A stretch of DNA of 64,000 nucleotides from JALQTD01 sp965656785 (lineage in GTDB: Bacteria > Bacteroidota > Bacteroidia > Flavobacteriales_D > Sanyastnellaceae), in NCBI GenBank assembly GCA_965656785.1, contig CBFHLY010000011.1, positions 19,541 through 83,540 of the forward strand, given 5' to 3'. Below the pieces are notes generated by a model. It was not told the DNA's origin and did not search any database. It saw only the letters and a program-made list of their open reading frames with translations. Of the stretch, positions 16,014-25,114 are shown one piece after another (within the stretch, counting starts at the first letter, position 1; each line of letters starts with the position of its first letter). The position numbers and the translations under genes are program-made.

Positions 16014-17392
16014 GCTACATCGATCAGGTAAATACCTCCGGGCCAGCGCGATGCGTCCAGCACAGGGCCCTTCCCCGAATCAATGACCGTGCCATGGAGC
16101 GTAAACACCACGAAGGTGAATTCCTCGCAGGGCTGCCCGACCAAGCGCAGCCGACCGTTTCCGGGATTCGGAGCCAAGCGCGGCGACCCGTCGTCCGGGA
16201 GGACCGGGATGGACAAGGGCCCCATTAAATCGGTCTGGAACGCCTCAAGGTGATGGGGTCCGATGTGGTCGTTGGGCGCGCGCACCACGTGGAAATTGGG
16301 ATTGCCGTGCTCGGTGGATCCCACAAGCCAAACCGCGCCCACCTCATCCTCCATCATCGCCGCGGGTTCCTCCCGCTCCACCCAGCCAAAGGAGCGGCCA
16401 TCGACGTAGCTGACCGCTGGGCCATAGCGCGAAAACAACATGTCGCCTTCGCCCAAACCGAAGACCTCAGAACGGTACAGCACGTTCAACTCCGGCGCAT
16501 TCCACCGGATGTCGCGCACTTGTGCCGGATTCGAAAGGGTCCACATCTCCGGATTTGCAACGCCCGACGTGTCCCACCGTGCAATGTGGGCCGTAGGAGT
16601 GGACGTTCCGTCGCCGCCCGTCAAACCCAGGTACACCATGGAGTCGACCACGGACAACGCGTTCACCTCCACAAGCCCCCCAGAAACGTCCGGAACATCG
16701 GACCACACCACGCTGCCATCGAGGTCCGCTCGACGGAGCATGCCACGTGCCGAATCGGGGGTGGGCCGGAGGGTGGAGGCCAACCACAAGTCGCCGCCGG
16801 CCAACGTGCCTTCCACCAAGGACTCCGTGAGCACCGGAGTTCCGAACGTGCGCTCGAACAGCACTTCATGGACACCGCCGACCCAGCGGCTTCCGAGCAC
16901 GGTGGGCTGCGCGGTTCCGGAGCGGTAGTCGGTGACCCAGGTGAGCAGGGTGTCGCCTGTTTGGCCCAACGAGACGGGCAACACCCAATCCGCAGCCTCA
17001 AACGTCGATGCCCCTAGCACCTCACCGGTCTCCGCAGCCAAGCGATGCCAGTGCACGCCATATCCCGCCGCCGCCGGAAGCAACTCACGGGACACCACCA
17101 CCACGCTGCCGTCCGCATCCAACACACCCGCCACCGCGGTGCCTTCAATGGGCAACACCCGATGCCAGACCACATCCAACATCGAGTCCATGCGAACCAC
17201 CCACGGCGCCCGAACGCCCTTGGAATTCGAATCCGAAAAGCCCGTCACAAGGGCATCTGTACCCAGCGAAAGCACCGAAATCGCTCCTTCATCCGCGGCC
17301 CCGCCCAAACTCACCATCCGGATGGTGTCGAGTTGCGCAGCCAGCGGTCCAGAAAGCACCGCACTGACGAAAAGAAGGAGGAAGCGCTTCAT
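15971..17392 (-). CDS. T9SS-exported protein of unknown function (beta-propeller-like)
   Basis: A 473-residue exported protein: signal peptide (FLLLFVSAVLSGPLAAQ), then a region with repeated motifs of the kind SLGGAADEGAISVLSL and VTGFSDSNSKGVRAPWVVRMD, as in Bacteroidota delta-60/beta-propeller-like surface proteins. It ends with a T9SS type A sorting domain (LAPNPGNGRLRLVGQ to PGGIYLIDVACENWRQSF). The start ATG 17392 overlaps the kdsA stop by ATGA, so it is translated with a lipopolysaccharide biosynthesis gene although there is no evident functional link. Its ligand or activity cannot be predicted. Confidence 0.78.
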   Translation of the reverse strand: MKRFLLLFVSAVLSGPLAAQLDTIRMVSLGGAADEGAISVLSLGTDALVTGFSDSNSKGVRAPWVVRMDSMLDVVWHRVLPIEGTAVAGVLDADGSVVVVSRELLPAAAGYGVHWHRLAAETGEVLGASTFEAADWVLPVSLGQTGDTLLTWVTDYRSGTAQPTVLGSRWVGGVHEVLFERTFGTPVLTESLVEGTLAGGDLWLASTLRPTPDSARGMLRRADLDGSVVWSDVPDVSGGLVEVNALSVVDSMVYLGLTGGDGTSTPTAHIARWDTSGVANPEMWTLSNPAQVRDIRWNAPELNVLYRSEVFGLGEGDMLFSRYGPAVSYVDGRSFGWVEREEPAAMMEDEVGAVWLVGSTEHGNPNFHVVRAPNDHIGPHHLEAFQTDLMGPLSIPVLPDDGSPRLAPNPGNGRLRLVGQPCEEFTFVVFTLHGTVIDSGKGPVLDASRWPGGIYLIDVACENWRQSFRFLRW

Positions 17393-18204
17393 GAGCGAAC
17401 GGCCGCGTGAACCGCTTGAAGGCGGCGGAACAAATCGAGAACCCGGTCCAACTGCAACATGTTCGCCCCGTCCGACAGCGCCTCGGACGGTCGCGGGTGG
17501 GTTTCGATGAAGACGCCCTGGGCACCGGCGGCCACGGCTGCCGAAGCGATGGTCGAAATGAGTTCGGGGCGGCCTCCCGTCACCCCGGACCCTTGGTTCG
17601 GCTGCTGCAAACTGTGCGTCACGTCGGCGATGACCGGCGCGAAGTTGCGCATAACCGGGAAGCTGCGCATGTCCACCACGAGGTCCTGGTAGCCGAGCAT
17701 CGTTCCGCGCTCGGTGACCCAGGCTTTCGGGTTGCCCGCTTGGTGCACCTTGTCCACGGCGAATTGCATCGATTCGGGGGCGAGGAACTGGCCTTTTTTG
17801 ATGTTCACGATTTTACCGGTGGCTGCGGCGGCGACAAGGAGGTCGGTTTGGCGGCAGAGGAAGGCTGGGATTTGGAGCACGTCCACGTATTCGGCGGCGA
17901 GAGCGGCTTCCTCGGCGGCGTGGATGTCCGTGATCACGGGGACCTTGAACGTTTCGCGGACCTTGCGCAGGATGGTGAGCGCGGCTTCATCGCCGATGCC
18001 CGTGAAGCTGTCGCCGCGGGAGCGGTTCGCCTTGCGATAGGAGCCTTTGAAAATGAGGGGCAAGCCCAAATCCCCGCACCACTTCACCAGCTGTTCCGCG
18101 ATTTCCATCACCACGCCCTCGCCCTCCACGGCACATGGTCCCGCGATGATTTGCAGCGCGTCGCCAGCGGTCCAGCCGGCGGATTCCATTTGGGTTGCAT
18201 TCAT
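17389..18204 (-). CDS. kdsA: 3-deoxy-8-phosphooctulonate synthase (KDO-8-P synthase)
   Basis: A 271-residue cytoplasmic enzyme that condenses phosphoenolpyruvate with arabinose 5-phosphate to KDO 8-phosphate for the lipopolysaccharide inner core. Family motifs are IIAGPCAVEGEG near the N-terminus, FKGSYRKANRSRGDSF (substrate loop), VPVITDIHAAEEA, QIPAFLCRQTDLL, NIKKGQFLAPESM and DVTHSLQQPNQGSG, with GVFIETHPRP near the end. Length is that of the family. ATG 18204 is chosen (MNATQMESAGW); the frame runs further upstream without similarity. A CAAATTTG element ends 4 bp before this ATG, suggesting a leaderless transcript. It heads an operon with two exported proteins. Confidence 0.96.
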   Translation of the reverse strand: MNATQMESAGWTAGDALQIIAGPCAVEGEGVVMEIAEQLVKWCGDLGLPLIFKGSYRKANRSRGDSFTGIGDEAALTILRKVRETFKVPVITDIHAAEEAALAAEYVDVLQIPAFLCRQTDLLVAAAATGKIVNIKKGQFLAPESMQFAVDKVHQAGNPKAWVTERGTMLGYQDLVVDMRSFPVMRNFAPVIADVTHSLQQPNQGSGVTGGRPELISTIASAAVAAGAQGVFIETHPRPSEALSDGANMLQLDRVLDLFRRLQAVHAAVRS

Positions 18205-18208
18205 GGGA

Positions 18209-18216
18209 CAAATTTG
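18209..18216 (-). promoter_or_regulatory. -7-like element 4 bp before the kdsA start
   Basis: CAAATTTG (minus strand) matches xAnnTTTG and is separated from the kdsA ATG by only four bases (TCCC). The placement matches that seen at guaA, maf, ccoI and others, pointing to leaderless transcription. Confidence 0.45.
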
Positions 18217-18245
18217 GCACAAACCGCCCAACGCCCCGCCACTCC

Positions 18246-19409
18246 TCACAAATTTCTGCTCCACACCACGGACGCACCCCGCCCCAATCCGTTGGCGCTC
18301 ACGCTCCCAACCGGATCGTCCCAAACCACCGCCCACCGGCCGCTCGTCGTCCCATGGGCGAGGCCGACCACCGGCCGCACCAAGCCCCAGCCGCCCGCGA
18401 TGGCGCCCAGCTCCACCCCCCACTCCGTGCTCGGCGACCACTGAACGCGCACGTCCAGGCGCGGCCGCGGCATCCAGCCACCCCAGGTCACCGCCGCTTC
18501 GCCTCCCCACCCATCGGACCACGAAGTGCCCGCGCGCACCACCGCCCGGGCGGGCAGCAGCTGCCACCCCTCGCCCACACGCTTCCGCGCCCACAACGCC
18601 TCCCCGAAGCCCTCCTCCTGCACGCCCTCAACGGTCCACCCCGGACCGCTCCACGGCAAGCCCGTCGTCACCAAGCCCGTATCGGCCACCACCCGTTCCC
18701 CCTCGCCATAGCGCACCACCCCGAAATCCTTCACCTCCAACGCCCACCACCGCTCCTCGCCCCACTGGTGGCGAACATCCAAGCCCAGCCCCCAGCCCGC
18801 CTGCTCCCAAAAGTCCAATTCCGCCTCCATCCCCACAGCCAGGGCATCCACTCCCTCGCTCACATAAAACGCCCCCGAACCGATCGCCCCGTCCGCGCCC
18901 CACGCCGCCTGGTATAGCCCCACGTCCACAAACGACGTCCCTTCCGCGTTGCCGAGCCCGAAGGCCAGGCGGTTCCATTGCAGCCACTGGACGCGGGCGG
19001 GTGCGAGGTCCAGGGTTTGGCCCAAATCCGGCGCATTTCCTTGAAACACCAAACTGAACAGCCCCTCCGTCACCCCCGCCGACATCAGTCCCCGGGACGC
19101 GAGCTCCACCCGCGGCACCCGACCCGCCGGCCCGACCACCCCATGCCACGACAGCGCATGCCCCGCCGACACCCCGAGATGCCCCTCACCCGGCACTTCC
19201 ATGCGGTGGCGAATGCCCTCGATTTCAGCCGGCTCCAACAGCCCGCCCACCAAGAACGCCCGGAGGAAACCGTTCGTCAGCACATCGCTTCGGTGCATCC
19301 CCTCCACGGCGTACGACACGCCCGCGGGGTGGAACGAGCATTCCTCGACCTGTTGACCGAAGGCCGCCGTTGCGAGGCACCAAGCGCCGATGATCCACAG
19401 GGCCTTCAT
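18246..19409 (-). CDS. exported beta-rich protein, probable outer-membrane protein (DUF5723-like)
   Basis: A 387-residue protein with signal peptide (ALWIIGAWCLATAAFGQ) and a mature part dominated by short alternating strands with many Trp, Gly and Tyr (for example WGLGLDVRHQWGEERWWALEVKDFG and WAVVWDDPVG), as in Bacteroidota outer-membrane beta-barrels of the DUF5723 type. The family assignment is tentative. ATG 19409 overlaps the stop of the upstream lipoprotein gene (ATGA). With that lipoprotein it forms the usual DUF5723-plus-lipoprotein pair. Its function is unknown. Confidence 0.65.
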   Translation of the reverse strand: MKALWIIGAWCLATAAFGQQVEECSFHPAGVSYAVEGMHRSDVLTNGFLRAFLVGGLLEPAEIEGIRHRMEVPGEGHLGVSAGHALSWHGVVGPAGRVPRVELASRGLMSAGVTEGLFSLVFQGNAPDLGQTLDLAPARVQWLQWNRLAFGLGNAEGTSFVDVGLYQAAWGADGAIGSGAFYVSEGVDALAVGMEAELDFWEQAGWGLGLDVRHQWGEERWWALEVKDFGVVRYGEGERVVADTGLVTTGLPWSGPGWTVEGVQEEGFGEALWARKRVGEGWQLLPARAVVRAGTSWSDGWGGEAAVTWGGWMPRPRLDVRVQWSPSTEWGVELGAIAGGWGLVRPVVGLAHGTTSGRWAVVWDDPVGSVSANGLGRGASVVWSRNL

Positions 19410-20929
19410 TCGATGACGGCTTGGATTTGGCCTTCCAAGGCGAGCTGCATCCGCACCGTTTCGAAGCCCGAAAACGGCACCGCACCATCGGTGTCCAAGT
19501 GCAATTCAATGGGCAACGTGCCCCCCTTTGCCAACCGCTCGGCATCCACCGGCAAGCGCAGCTCAATGGACTCGCTCCCCACGGGCATGGTCGCAGAAAA
19601 CTCCGGTCCGGGACCGAACGCATGCGCATCGAAGCGGCCATTCACGGTCCATTCAACGGGAAAATCGTGGGTCAACCGCACCACGAGCTCGCCGACAAAT
19701 CCCGGCATGGAACGCGCCTCCACGGTCACCTCCTCCCGGATCACCAATCCACTCACCCCGACGCTCAAAGGCAGTTCCAAATCCAGCGACACATAAGGCG
19801 GGTCGGAAGCCCGCAAATAATCGTGCCCTGCGGTCACGTCGCCCAACGGATTCAGCTGCAGCATCCCGTCCACTGCCACAGAAGCCGGCAATGCCCCCAG
19901 CGCCTCGAACAGGTTGGGCGTGCACGCCAACAAATCCAACTCCCAGGCATCTGCTGCAGGCGGATCGGTTGACCAATCGGCCCGCGCCAGGACCTGCTCC
20001 ATCCCCATTGCGGGGTGGTCGATGGCCTCCCCCGCCAGTTCCAATGACTCGATCCAAAACGCCAAATCCGCCCCCATCATGTTGTGCACGGTCAGGTTCG
20101 CTTGAGACGGCATCGCCGAAATCGCCCCTGAAGGAAACCGCTCCGCGTCGAACAGGTCGGCGGATTCGTTCAAGTCGATGTTGATTTGGCCGAAATAGCC
20201 TTCCACGTCGGCCACCGTCAGGCCGGTGAACAGCATCTGAACGTCGATGCTGTCGGTGCCGTAAACGAGGGCCGTGTAAGGAATGTCCGCGGGGGTGCCG
20301 ATGCGCAGGTTCGAGTTGATGCGGTTCACTTCCGTCCCGCTTGCGCCCGTGAAGTCGATGGTTGCGGAGGCCAAATCGATTTCGCCTTCCTCGATTTGGC
20401 TTCCCCCATCCGTCGAGGGCGGCAGCACCACGTCCAGCACCACCGGCACCCCGCCAATGGTCACGCTCGGGAAATCATACCGCAACTGCACGTAGCCATT
20501 CGTCTTGCTCCGGACGCGGTAGGCGATTTTCCCCTCCTCCAAGGTCATGCGCGTGAATTCCTGCTCAATGCCCTGGAACACAATGTCCTGCTGCTCATCG
20601 AGCAAGACCGCTCCCGGCGGCACCTCAAACGGCCCGCCCGCAAACGCCGGAGACAACACGTTTTCCACCAACGTATCCGGCAGCAGCGTCAACTCGTCCA
20701 ACGGCACTTCGGCTACCTTGCCCTGAAAGCGCAAGACCCCAGGCGATCCCGAGGTCACCTCCCCCAACGTGTCGCCCAAGAATTCACTCCAGCCCCACGT
20801 GGCATCCACCAAAGGAAGCGCGATGTCCGCGTTCCAGCGCGTGGGCTCCAAGCGACATCCCGACAACCCGAGCAGAACGAGTCCACCGAGCATCCATCGC
20901 GTCATCCAAGTACCGAAGAAGTCATTCAT
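19406..20929 (-). CDS. large predicted lipoprotein
   Basis: A 507-residue predicted lipoprotein; N-terminus MTRWMLGGLVLLGLSGCRL gives a lipobox (LSGC). The mature part is beta-rich and includes repeated strand patterns (for example GKIAYRVRSKTNGYVQLRY and VSLDLELPLSVGVSGLVI). No family recognised with certainty. ATG 20929 (MNDFFGTW) is used because it overlaps the stop of the DapF-DUF4105 gene by ATGA; the frame continues upstream in antisense-like sequence without similarity. It is probably the outer-membrane partner of the barrel-like protein encoded next. Confidence 0.72.
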   Translation of the reverse strand: MNDFFGTWMTRWMLGGLVLLGLSGCRLEPTRWNADIALPLVDATWGWSEFLGDTLGEVTSGSPGVLRFQGKVAEVPLDELTLLPDTLVENVLSPAFAGGPFEVPPGAVLLDEQQDIVFQGIEQEFTRMTLEEGKIAYRVRSKTNGYVQLRYDFPSVTIGGVPVVLDVVLPPSTDGGSQIEEGEIDLASATIDFTGASGTEVNRINSNLRIGTPADIPYTALVYGTDSIDVQMLFTGLTVADVEGYFGQINIDLNESADLFDAERFPSGAISAMPSQANLTVHNMMGADLAFWIESLELAGEAIDHPAMGMEQVLARADWSTDPPAADAWELDLLACTPNLFEALGALPASVAVDGMLQLNPLGDVTAGHDYLRASDPPYVSLDLELPLSVGVSGLVIREEVTVEARSMPGFVGELVVRLTHDFPVEWTVNGRFDAHAFGPGPEFSATMPVGSESIELRLPVDAERLAKGGTLPIELHLDTDGAVPFSGFETVRMQLALEGQIQAVIE

Positions 20930-22983
20930 GCATGCAGGTCCTTCCGAATGCGCCACGGCTCGAGCGCAAGGCCCACCGCCAACAGCATGAGGTGCATCCA
21001 AAGCGGAACGCTGACCCCTCGCACTGCTTGCATTCCGAGAAAGGCTACCAAAAATACAAACAAACCCGCCCGCAACCACCCCCCCGTCCGACCGCGGTGA
21101 ACGCGCGGGACGTAAAGCACCAAAAGCAACGGACTGGACCACAACAAATTCACATTGGCCCACAAATCGCGGTGATCGGTGAGCAGCCACGCAGCGGTGA
21201 GCACGACGCCCACCATTCCGGCCAGCAACAGCGGCAACCGGCTGACGAATTTCCAGCCCCGTTCGGAAATGCGGAACGCCGACAAGGCCAGCACGACCAG
21301 CGCGGCTGCCGCAGCGGATGGGCTGAACGGAACCCACGGGCCGCGGGAGAACCAGGAGCCCTGGCGCGGAACGAGTTCCATCGGTTTCGAAGCGATGGGG
21401 CGACCGTCGAGGGTCGCGGATTGGATTTGGCCTGACAACCCATCGGGGAGGAAACTCGCAAAACAAGGAGGACCGGAGTCGCCCCCCGGCCCCATCGCCC
21501 ATTCCACGCCCGCTTGCGCCCACGGCCACCCCGAGAGGTAAGGCCGCAGCGCCTCCCGATACGTCGAGCCCCCCGCCGGCGCTGTGCCTCCCGGCGAACA
21601 CCCGGCATTCCAGCGCTCGCCGAACACCGCCTTCATCACCGTCAGCACCCGCGTTGCGCAATTGTCATGCAGGAAGCGGTAGCGGTAGGTTCGGTTCTCA
21701 GGCAAGTGATTCCATTCGAGGTACTCCGCGAGTTGCCGCACATCCGAAGGGGCCAAATCCAAGGGCTGCTCCAACAGCCCGCGGCCCGACCTCAAGTAGC
21801 TGATCTGGAACGACCCGAAGGGCTCGCGCGAGAGGCGGTAATCGAGTTCGCCGGCAAGGAATTTGGCATAAAACCCGGGGCCAAAGGCGAACGTGCCATA
21901 ATTGTATATCGCGTCCAACGGCGGCTCCACCCCCGGATCGTACACGCGCACGGCCGTGTGCCCCCACGCCGACCACAGTTCCGAACCCGGCGAGCCCGTC
22001 AGCAGCGAAATCCGGGCCTCATCCGATAAATCGCCCCCCGCAAACGCGGCGGTCCAGCTGCTCAGCAACAGCACCCACATGCCGAGCCAAGCGAACACGT
22101 CGGTGTTGGGCGAAGGGCGCTCGGGCTTGTCCGGCCAATCGACCACTCCCGTGAACGCCTCGCGCGCGGGGCCGTGAAGCCAAATCCCATCGAACCCCTC
22201 CGGATCGTGGTCAAACGTGACCTCCAGCGTCCCTCCCGGCATGTGAACCCGCCTGAACGTCGGTCCGCCCCGCCGCATGTAATCCGCCACTGCAATCGCC
22301 GTGGCCCCCGTCCCGCACGCCCGCGTTTCGGCCTCCACCCCGCGTTCAAAGGTCCGCGCCCACAACTCCGTCACGTCCGAAGCCGAATCCGCCACGAAGT
22401 TCGCGTTCGCGCCGGCCGGTGCGTGCACGGCATGCCGCCGAACCGCCCCGCCCAGTCCGTCCACGTCCAGCCCCTCCAGCACTTCCCGCCCGTTCGCCAG
22501 GAACGCCACGTGATGCGGCGACCCCGAGTCCGCGAACCAATGATCGGCAGGCGGCAACTCCACCCTCTCCGGCGCCGCGCCGAGGTGCCGCGCCGCCGCA
22601 ATCGGCCGCAACTCCACCCCCGGCAAATCCCGCGACGCATCCCACCGCGCCCGATGCGCCCCGTCGCACGCCACCAACTCGGCCTCCCGGGGCGCCCAGC
22701 CCTGCTGGACCAAAAACGCAAAGCTCGCCCGGCTCCCATTCCCACAAAACGACCGCGTCCCGTCCGCATTGCAATAATCCATCTCCCACCTCGGCCACGG
22801 CCCCTCACCGGGAGCCTCCTCCCCCAACGGCCGCAACACAATCAGTCCATCCGCTCCGATCCCGTGGTGCCGGTCGCACAACCGCGTCACCTCGTCCGGA
22901 TGCAATTCGCGCGGCATCGTCCGACCGTCCACCAGGATGAAATCGTTCCCCGCGCCTTCCCATTTCCAAAAGGCAATTTGCAT
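20926..22983 (-). CDS. dapF: diaminopimelate epimerase fused to a membrane DUF4105 domain
   Basis: A 685-residue fusion. Residues 1-285 are diaminopimelate epimerase (LL- to meso-diaminopimelate, for lysine and peptidoglycan), with both catalytic cysteines: C80 in NADGTRSFCGNG and C223 in ETRACGTGA, plus the GAGNDF motif at 10-15. Residues about 300-316 form a hydrophobic signal-like helix (GMWVLLLSSWTAAFAGG), then a DUF4105 domain (LLTGSPGSELWSAWGHTAVRV to FLHDNCATRV) and four C-terminal membrane helices. No stop codon separates the two parts. An internal ATG at 22080 would give a separate, well-formed signal peptide for DUF4105, so both a full-length fusion and an independent product are possible. 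DUF4105 activity is unknown. TACCTTGC sits 4 bp before the ATG. Confidence 0.85.
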   Translation of the reverse strand: MQIAFWKWEGAGNDFILVDGRTMPRELHPDEVTRLCDRHHGIGADGLIVLRPLGEEAPGEGPWPRWEMDYCNADGTRSFCGNGSRASFAFLVQQGWAPREAELVACDGAHRARWDASRDLPGVELRPIAAARHLGAAPERVELPPADHWFADSGSPHHVAFLANGREVLEGLDVDGLGGAVRRHAVHAPAGANANFVADSASDVTELWARTFERGVEAETRACGTGATAIAVADYMRRGGPTFRRVHMPGGTLEVTFDHDPEGFDGIWLHGPAREAFTGVVDWPDKPERPSPNTDVFAWLGMWVLLLSSWTAAFAGGDLSDEARISLLTGSPGSELWSAWGHTAVRVYDPGVEPPLDAIYNYGTFAFGPGFYAKFLAGELDYRLSREPFGSFQISYLRSGRGLLEQPLDLAPSDVRQLAEYLEWNHLPENRTYRYRFLHDNCATRVLTVMKAVFGERWNAGCSPGGTAPAGGSTYREALRPYLSGWPWAQAGVEWAMGPGGDSGPPCFASFLPDGLSGQIQSATLDGRPIASKPMELVPRQGSWFSRGPWVPFSPSAAAAALVVLALSAFRISERGWKFVSRLPLLLAGMVGVVLTAAWLLTDHRDLWANVNLLWSSPLLLVLYVPRVHRGRTGGWLRAGLFVFLVAFLGMQAVRGVSVPLWMHLMLLAVGLALEPWRIRKDLHA

Positions 22984-22987
22984 GGGC

Positions 22988-22995
22988 GCAAGGTA
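22988..22995 (-). promoter_or_regulatory. -7-like element 4 bp before the dapF fusion start
   Basis: TACCTTGC on the minus strand, four bases (GCCC) before the ATG at 22983. It is a partial match to TAnnTTTG; with the divergent element at 23012-23019 it packs two promoters into a 44-bp gap. Confidence 0.4.
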
Positions 22996-23011
22996 GCCAT
23001 CCGGCGGTCCG

Positions 23012-23019
23012 TATCTTTG
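23012..23019 (+). promoter_or_regulatory. -7 element (TATCTTTG) of the 2-oxoacid dehydrogenase gene
   Basis: TATCTTTG is a perfect match to TAnnTTTG and ends 8 bp before ATG 23028, so the transcript would have almost no leader. No clear TTG at -33 was seen. Confidence 0.6.
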
Positions 23020-23027
23020 GCCTTGCT

Positions 23028-25082
23028 ATGCCAAAATCCGCCCCAGCACCCGCCACCGAGGTCTCCCTCGAAACCCTGCGTTGGATGGCCACCGCCCGCT
23101 CCATGTCCGACTTGTACGAGGAGGAGGCGCGCATCACGTCGAAGTACGTACACGCGTGCTCCCGCGGGCACGAAGCCATCCAAATCGCCACCGGCCGCCG
23201 CCTCAAGGAGCAGGATTTCCTCAGCGCCTACTACCGGGACGACAGCATCTTGCTCTCGATGGGGATGCGCCCTTACGAGCTCATGCTCCAGCTCTTCGCG
23301 AAGAAGGACGACCCGTTCAGCGGAGGCCGGACGTATTACAGCCACCCATCGCTCAACCGCCCCGGCTTCCCGCGCATTCCGCACCAAAGCAGCGCGACAG
23401 GCATGCAGGCCATCCCCGCGGCGGGCGTGGCCATGGGCGTGCAATACCGGGAGCAACACGGCCTGGCGCACGAAGTGGTGGGCGACGGCGCGCCGCCCGT
23501 GGTGGTGTGTTCCATCGGAGATGCGGCCATCACGGAGGGGGAAGTGAGCGAAGCGCTGCACATGAGCGCGCTGAAGGAATTGCCGATCATTTGGCTCGTG
23601 CAGGACAACGAATGGGACATCTCGGCGCACGCTTCGGAAATCCGGTTCGGCAGCGCCTCCACGTTGGCTGGGGCCTTCCCGCCCATTGCGCTCATCGAAG
23701 TGGACGGGGCGGACAGCGCGGCGAGCGAAGCGGCAATGGAAGAGGCTTTCCGCATCGTGCGGGAAGAGCGGCGTCCAGTGCTCGTGCACGCGCACGTGCC
23801 ACTGCTGGGGCACCACACGAGCGGTGTGCGCCGGGAATGGTACCGCGACGACCTCGAGGAGCACGGAAAACGCGATCCGCTGCCGCGGCTGTTGGCCGAG
23901 CTCGCTGAGAGCGGGGTCGAGCAGGATGAATTGGATGCCGTGCTCCGCGAGGCGCGAGCGACCGTCGAGGCCGATTACGCCGCCGCGAAGGAAGCTGAGG
24001 AGCCACGAGGAGAGGACTTGCTTGCGCATCGATTTGCTCCCACCGAAGTAACGATGGAGGTGGGCGAGCGGAAGCCGGCGGGTGGTGAAGTCACGTTGAT
24101 GGTGGATTGCGCGCTGCACGCCATGCAGGAGATTTTGGCCGACCACCCGGAAGCGCTGCTGTATGGGCAGGACGTGGGCGGTCGGTTGGGCGGCGTGTTC
24201 CGCGAAGCCGCGACGTTGGCCCAAAAATTCGGTGCATCCCGCGTCTTCAACACCCCCATCCAAGAAGCGTTCATCATCGGGAGCACGGCCGGGATGTCCG
24301 CGGCGGGGCTGCGTCCCATCGTGGAAGTCCAGTTCGCCGATTACCTGTGGCCCGGCCTCAACCAACTTTTCACGGAATTGAGCCGCAGTTACTTCTTGTC
24401 GAACGGGCAGTGGCCGGTGCACAGCCTGATCCGGGTGCCCATCGGGGCGTATGGAAGCGGCGGTCCGTACCACAGCTCGAGCATCGAATCGGTTTTGGCC
24501 AACATCCGTGGCATCAAGGTGGCCTACCCCTCGAACGGCGCGGACCTGAAGGGCCTGCTCAAGGCCGCTTACTACGACCCCAACCCCGTGGTCGTTCTGG
24601 AACACAAGGGGCTGTACTGGTCGAAAATTCCCGGCACGGAAGCGGCGAAGTGCGTCGAACCAGATGCCGAATACCGGGTTCCGCTCGGGAAAGGGCGGAT
24701 GGCGCTCGAACACCCGGATGCCGAACTGACCATCATCGCTTACGGCCGCGGCGTCTATTGGGCGCAGGAGGCGGCGCAGGGATTGCCTGTGGAAGTGCTG
24801 GACTTGCGGAGCATCGTGCCGGTGGATTTCGGCCTGATTCGGGAGCGCGTTCAAGCCACCCACCGCGTGGTCATCGTTACGGAGGAACCAGCGGAGAATG
24901 GATTCGCTCGGGCCCTCGCTGGGCGCATCGCGCACGAACTGTTCACGGAGCTCGATGCGCCTGTCGAGGTGGTCGGCTCGCTGGACACGCCCGCGATCCC
25001 GTTGAACGAAACGTTGGAGCGGTTTGTTCTTGTGAATGCCCAACGGGTGCGCGACAGCTTGATGCGGGTGCTGGAATTTTGA
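23028..25082 (+). CDS. 2-oxoisovalerate dehydrogenase E1, alpha and beta subunits fused
   Basis: A 684-residue thiamine-diphosphate enzyme: E1 of a branched-chain 2-oxoacid dehydrogenase complex, which decarboxylates 2-oxoacids from valine, leucine and isoleucine and passes the acyl group to the E2 lipoyl domain. Residues ~10-330 are E1-alpha, with CSRGHEAIQIATG, YYRDDSILLSMGM and the thiamine-binding GDAAITEGEVSEALHMSA ... QDNEWDIS. Residues ~350-684 are E1-beta, with ALLYGQDVGGRLGGVFR, FNTPIQEAFIIGSTAG and GPYHSSSIES. The fusion is common in Bacteroidota. It is alone here; no E2 or E3 gene is in the window. ATG 23028 follows a -7 element by 8 bp. Confidence 0.93.
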   Translation: MPKSAPAPATEVSLETLRWMATARSMSDLYEEEARITSKYVHACSRGHEAIQIATGRRLKEQDFLSAYYRDDSILLSMGMRPYELMLQLFAKKDDPFSGGRTYYSHPSLNRPGFPRIPHQSSATGMQAIPAAGVAMGVQYREQHGLAHEVVGDGAPPVVVCSIGDAAITEGEVSEALHMSALKELPIIWLVQDNEWDISAHASEIRFGSASTLAGAFPPIALIEVDGADSAASEAAMEEAFRIVREERRPVLVHAHVPLLGHHTSGVRREWYRDDLEEHGKRDPLPRLLAELAESGVEQDELDAVLREARATVEADYAAAKEAEEPRGEDLLAHRFAPTEVTMEVGERKPAGGEVTLMVDCALHAMQEILADHPEALLYGQDVGGRLGGVFREAATLAQKFGASRVFNTPIQEAFIIGSTAGMSAAGLRPIVEVQFADYLWPGLNQLFTELSRSYFLSNGQWPVHSLIRVPIGAYGSGGPYHSSSIESVLANIRGIKVAYPSNGADLKGLLKAAYYDPNPVVVLEHKGLYWSKIPGTEAAKCVEPDAEYRVPLGKGRMALEHPDAELTIIAYGRGVYWAQEAAQGLPVEVLDLRSIVPVDFGLIRERVQATHRVVIVTEEPAENGFARALAGRIAHELFTELDAPVEVVGSLDTPAIPLNETLERFVLVNAQRVRDSLMRVLEF

Positions 25083-25114
25083 TTGCGTACCTTCGGCGAA
25101 ACGCCCCATTCCTC

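Noticed and set aside
17389..18594. longer kdsA reading frame with about 130 extra N-terminal residues
   Set aside because: The extra part is Gly/Arg/Ala-rich, overlaps the end of another gene on the same strand and has no family similarity; normal KdsA length starts at 18204.
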